NCBI GenBank assembly: GCA_964057225.1
Contig: OZ059895.1
Span: forward strand, 12,834,001 to 12,898,000
Source: Auanema rhodensis
Taxonomy: Eukaryota > Nematoda > Chromadorea > Rhabditida > Rhabditidae
Length of the DNA: 64,000 bases
Direction: 5' to 3'
In this document: positions 63,905 to 64,000 of the stretch, piece by piece
How positions within the stretch are numbered: position 1 is the first letter of the stretch
Layout of the letters: every line of letters begins with the position of its first letter
Translations under genes and position numbers: made by a program
Notes under the pieces: generated by a model
The model's input: the letters and a program-made list of their open reading frames with translations, nothing else
The model's database searches: none
Told to the model about the DNA's origin: nothing

Positions 63905-64000
63905 GCTTACGACCATACCACGTTGAAAGTACGCCATCCCGTCCGATCTGGCAAGTCAAGCAACGTTGGGCCCGGTTAGTACTTGGATCGGAGACGGCTT
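63905..64000 (+). rRNA. 5S rRNA: 5S ribosomal RNA (cut by window edge)
   Basis: First 96 nt of a consensus gene; it is unbroken as far as the window shows. Confidence 0.95.

Larger units (their letters stand above)
50188..64000 (+). repeat. 5S rDNA tandem array, block D
   Basis: Full genes at 50263, 50792, 51321, 51850, 52379, 52908, 53437, 53966, 54495, 55024, 55553, 56481, 57410, 58737, 60064, 60593, 61521, 62448, 63376 and 63905 (cut). Stub units at 56082, 57011, 57939, 58338, 59266, 59665, 61122, 62049 and 62977. The first eleven genes are an unbroken run of full units at exactly 529 bp. A 2645-bp (5-unit) repeat is marked by ATTGCATATC before 50792 and 53437. Blocks of 1058, 929 and 1327 bp follow. 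The array continues past the window. Confidence 0.95.

Noticed and set aside
1..64000. CRISPR-like or satellite array
   Set aside because: Repeat units are 399/529 bp, contain eukaryotic 5S rRNA genes and vary little. It is an rDNA array.

Overview
The window is most likely from a chromadorean nematode. It consists of one long 5S rDNA tandem array, all on the + strand, interrupted by three LTR retroelements. The 5S sequence is the nematode type: the first helix is GCTTACG/CGTAAGC, the gene carries CGTCCGATCTGGCAAG and ends in TTTT, and it closely resembles Caenorhabditis 5S as I remember it. The species cannot be named from the sequence. The elements (BEL/Pao with a phlebovirus-like envelope, and a Ty3/Gypsy-type element with an envelope) are also in keeping with nematodes. 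No host protein gene is visible.

Layout. 1-8415: 5S array A. 8416-16417: a + strand Ty3/Gypsy-type retrovirus-like element, copy 1, with identical-type 339/337-bp LTRs and a 4-bp target duplication. 16418-25153: array B. 25154-34122: a - strand BEL/Pao retrovirus-like element with 341/359-bp LTRs and a 5-bp target duplication. 34123-40508: array C. 40509-50187: a second, inverted copy of the same Ty3/Gypsy element, copy 2. 50188-64000: array D, running off the window.

The 5S array has two kinds of unit. Full units of about 529 bp carry a complete 120-nt 5S gene; I count 42, the last cut by the window edge. Short units of about 399 bp keep only the first 33 nt of the gene; I count 38 plus one partial at the left edge. 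The 130-bp difference equals the distance between the gene 5' end and a second 5S 5' fragment in the spacer, so the short units look like products of recombination between these two direct repeats. They lack the internal pol III promoter. Units have spread as multi-unit blocks of about 929, 1327, 1856 and 2645 bp.

The Ty3/Gypsy element is the most unusual item. Copy 1 keeps gag and env in a single reading frame but has lost pol. Copy 2 has lost gag but keeps env followed in the same frame by protease, reverse transcriptase, RNase H and integrase. The deletions are complementary, and both copies independently predict a parent of about 11.71 kb with the order gag - env - pol - ORF3, that is, an envelope gene between gag and pol instead of after pol. 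The envelope membrane anchor lies at the N terminus of the pol reading frame. A conserved 211-residue ORF of unknown function with its own TATA motif lies before the 3' LTR. Near-identical LTRs show that both copies are young although both are defective.

The BEL/Pao element encodes gag, protease, RT, RNase H, integrase, and an envelope with a Gn-like/Gc-like two-signal layout. It also has an extra 3' gene with the same triple zinc-knuckle module as its gag. All three elements sit 66-100 bp upstream of a full-length 5S gene, which suggests targeting linked to pol III.
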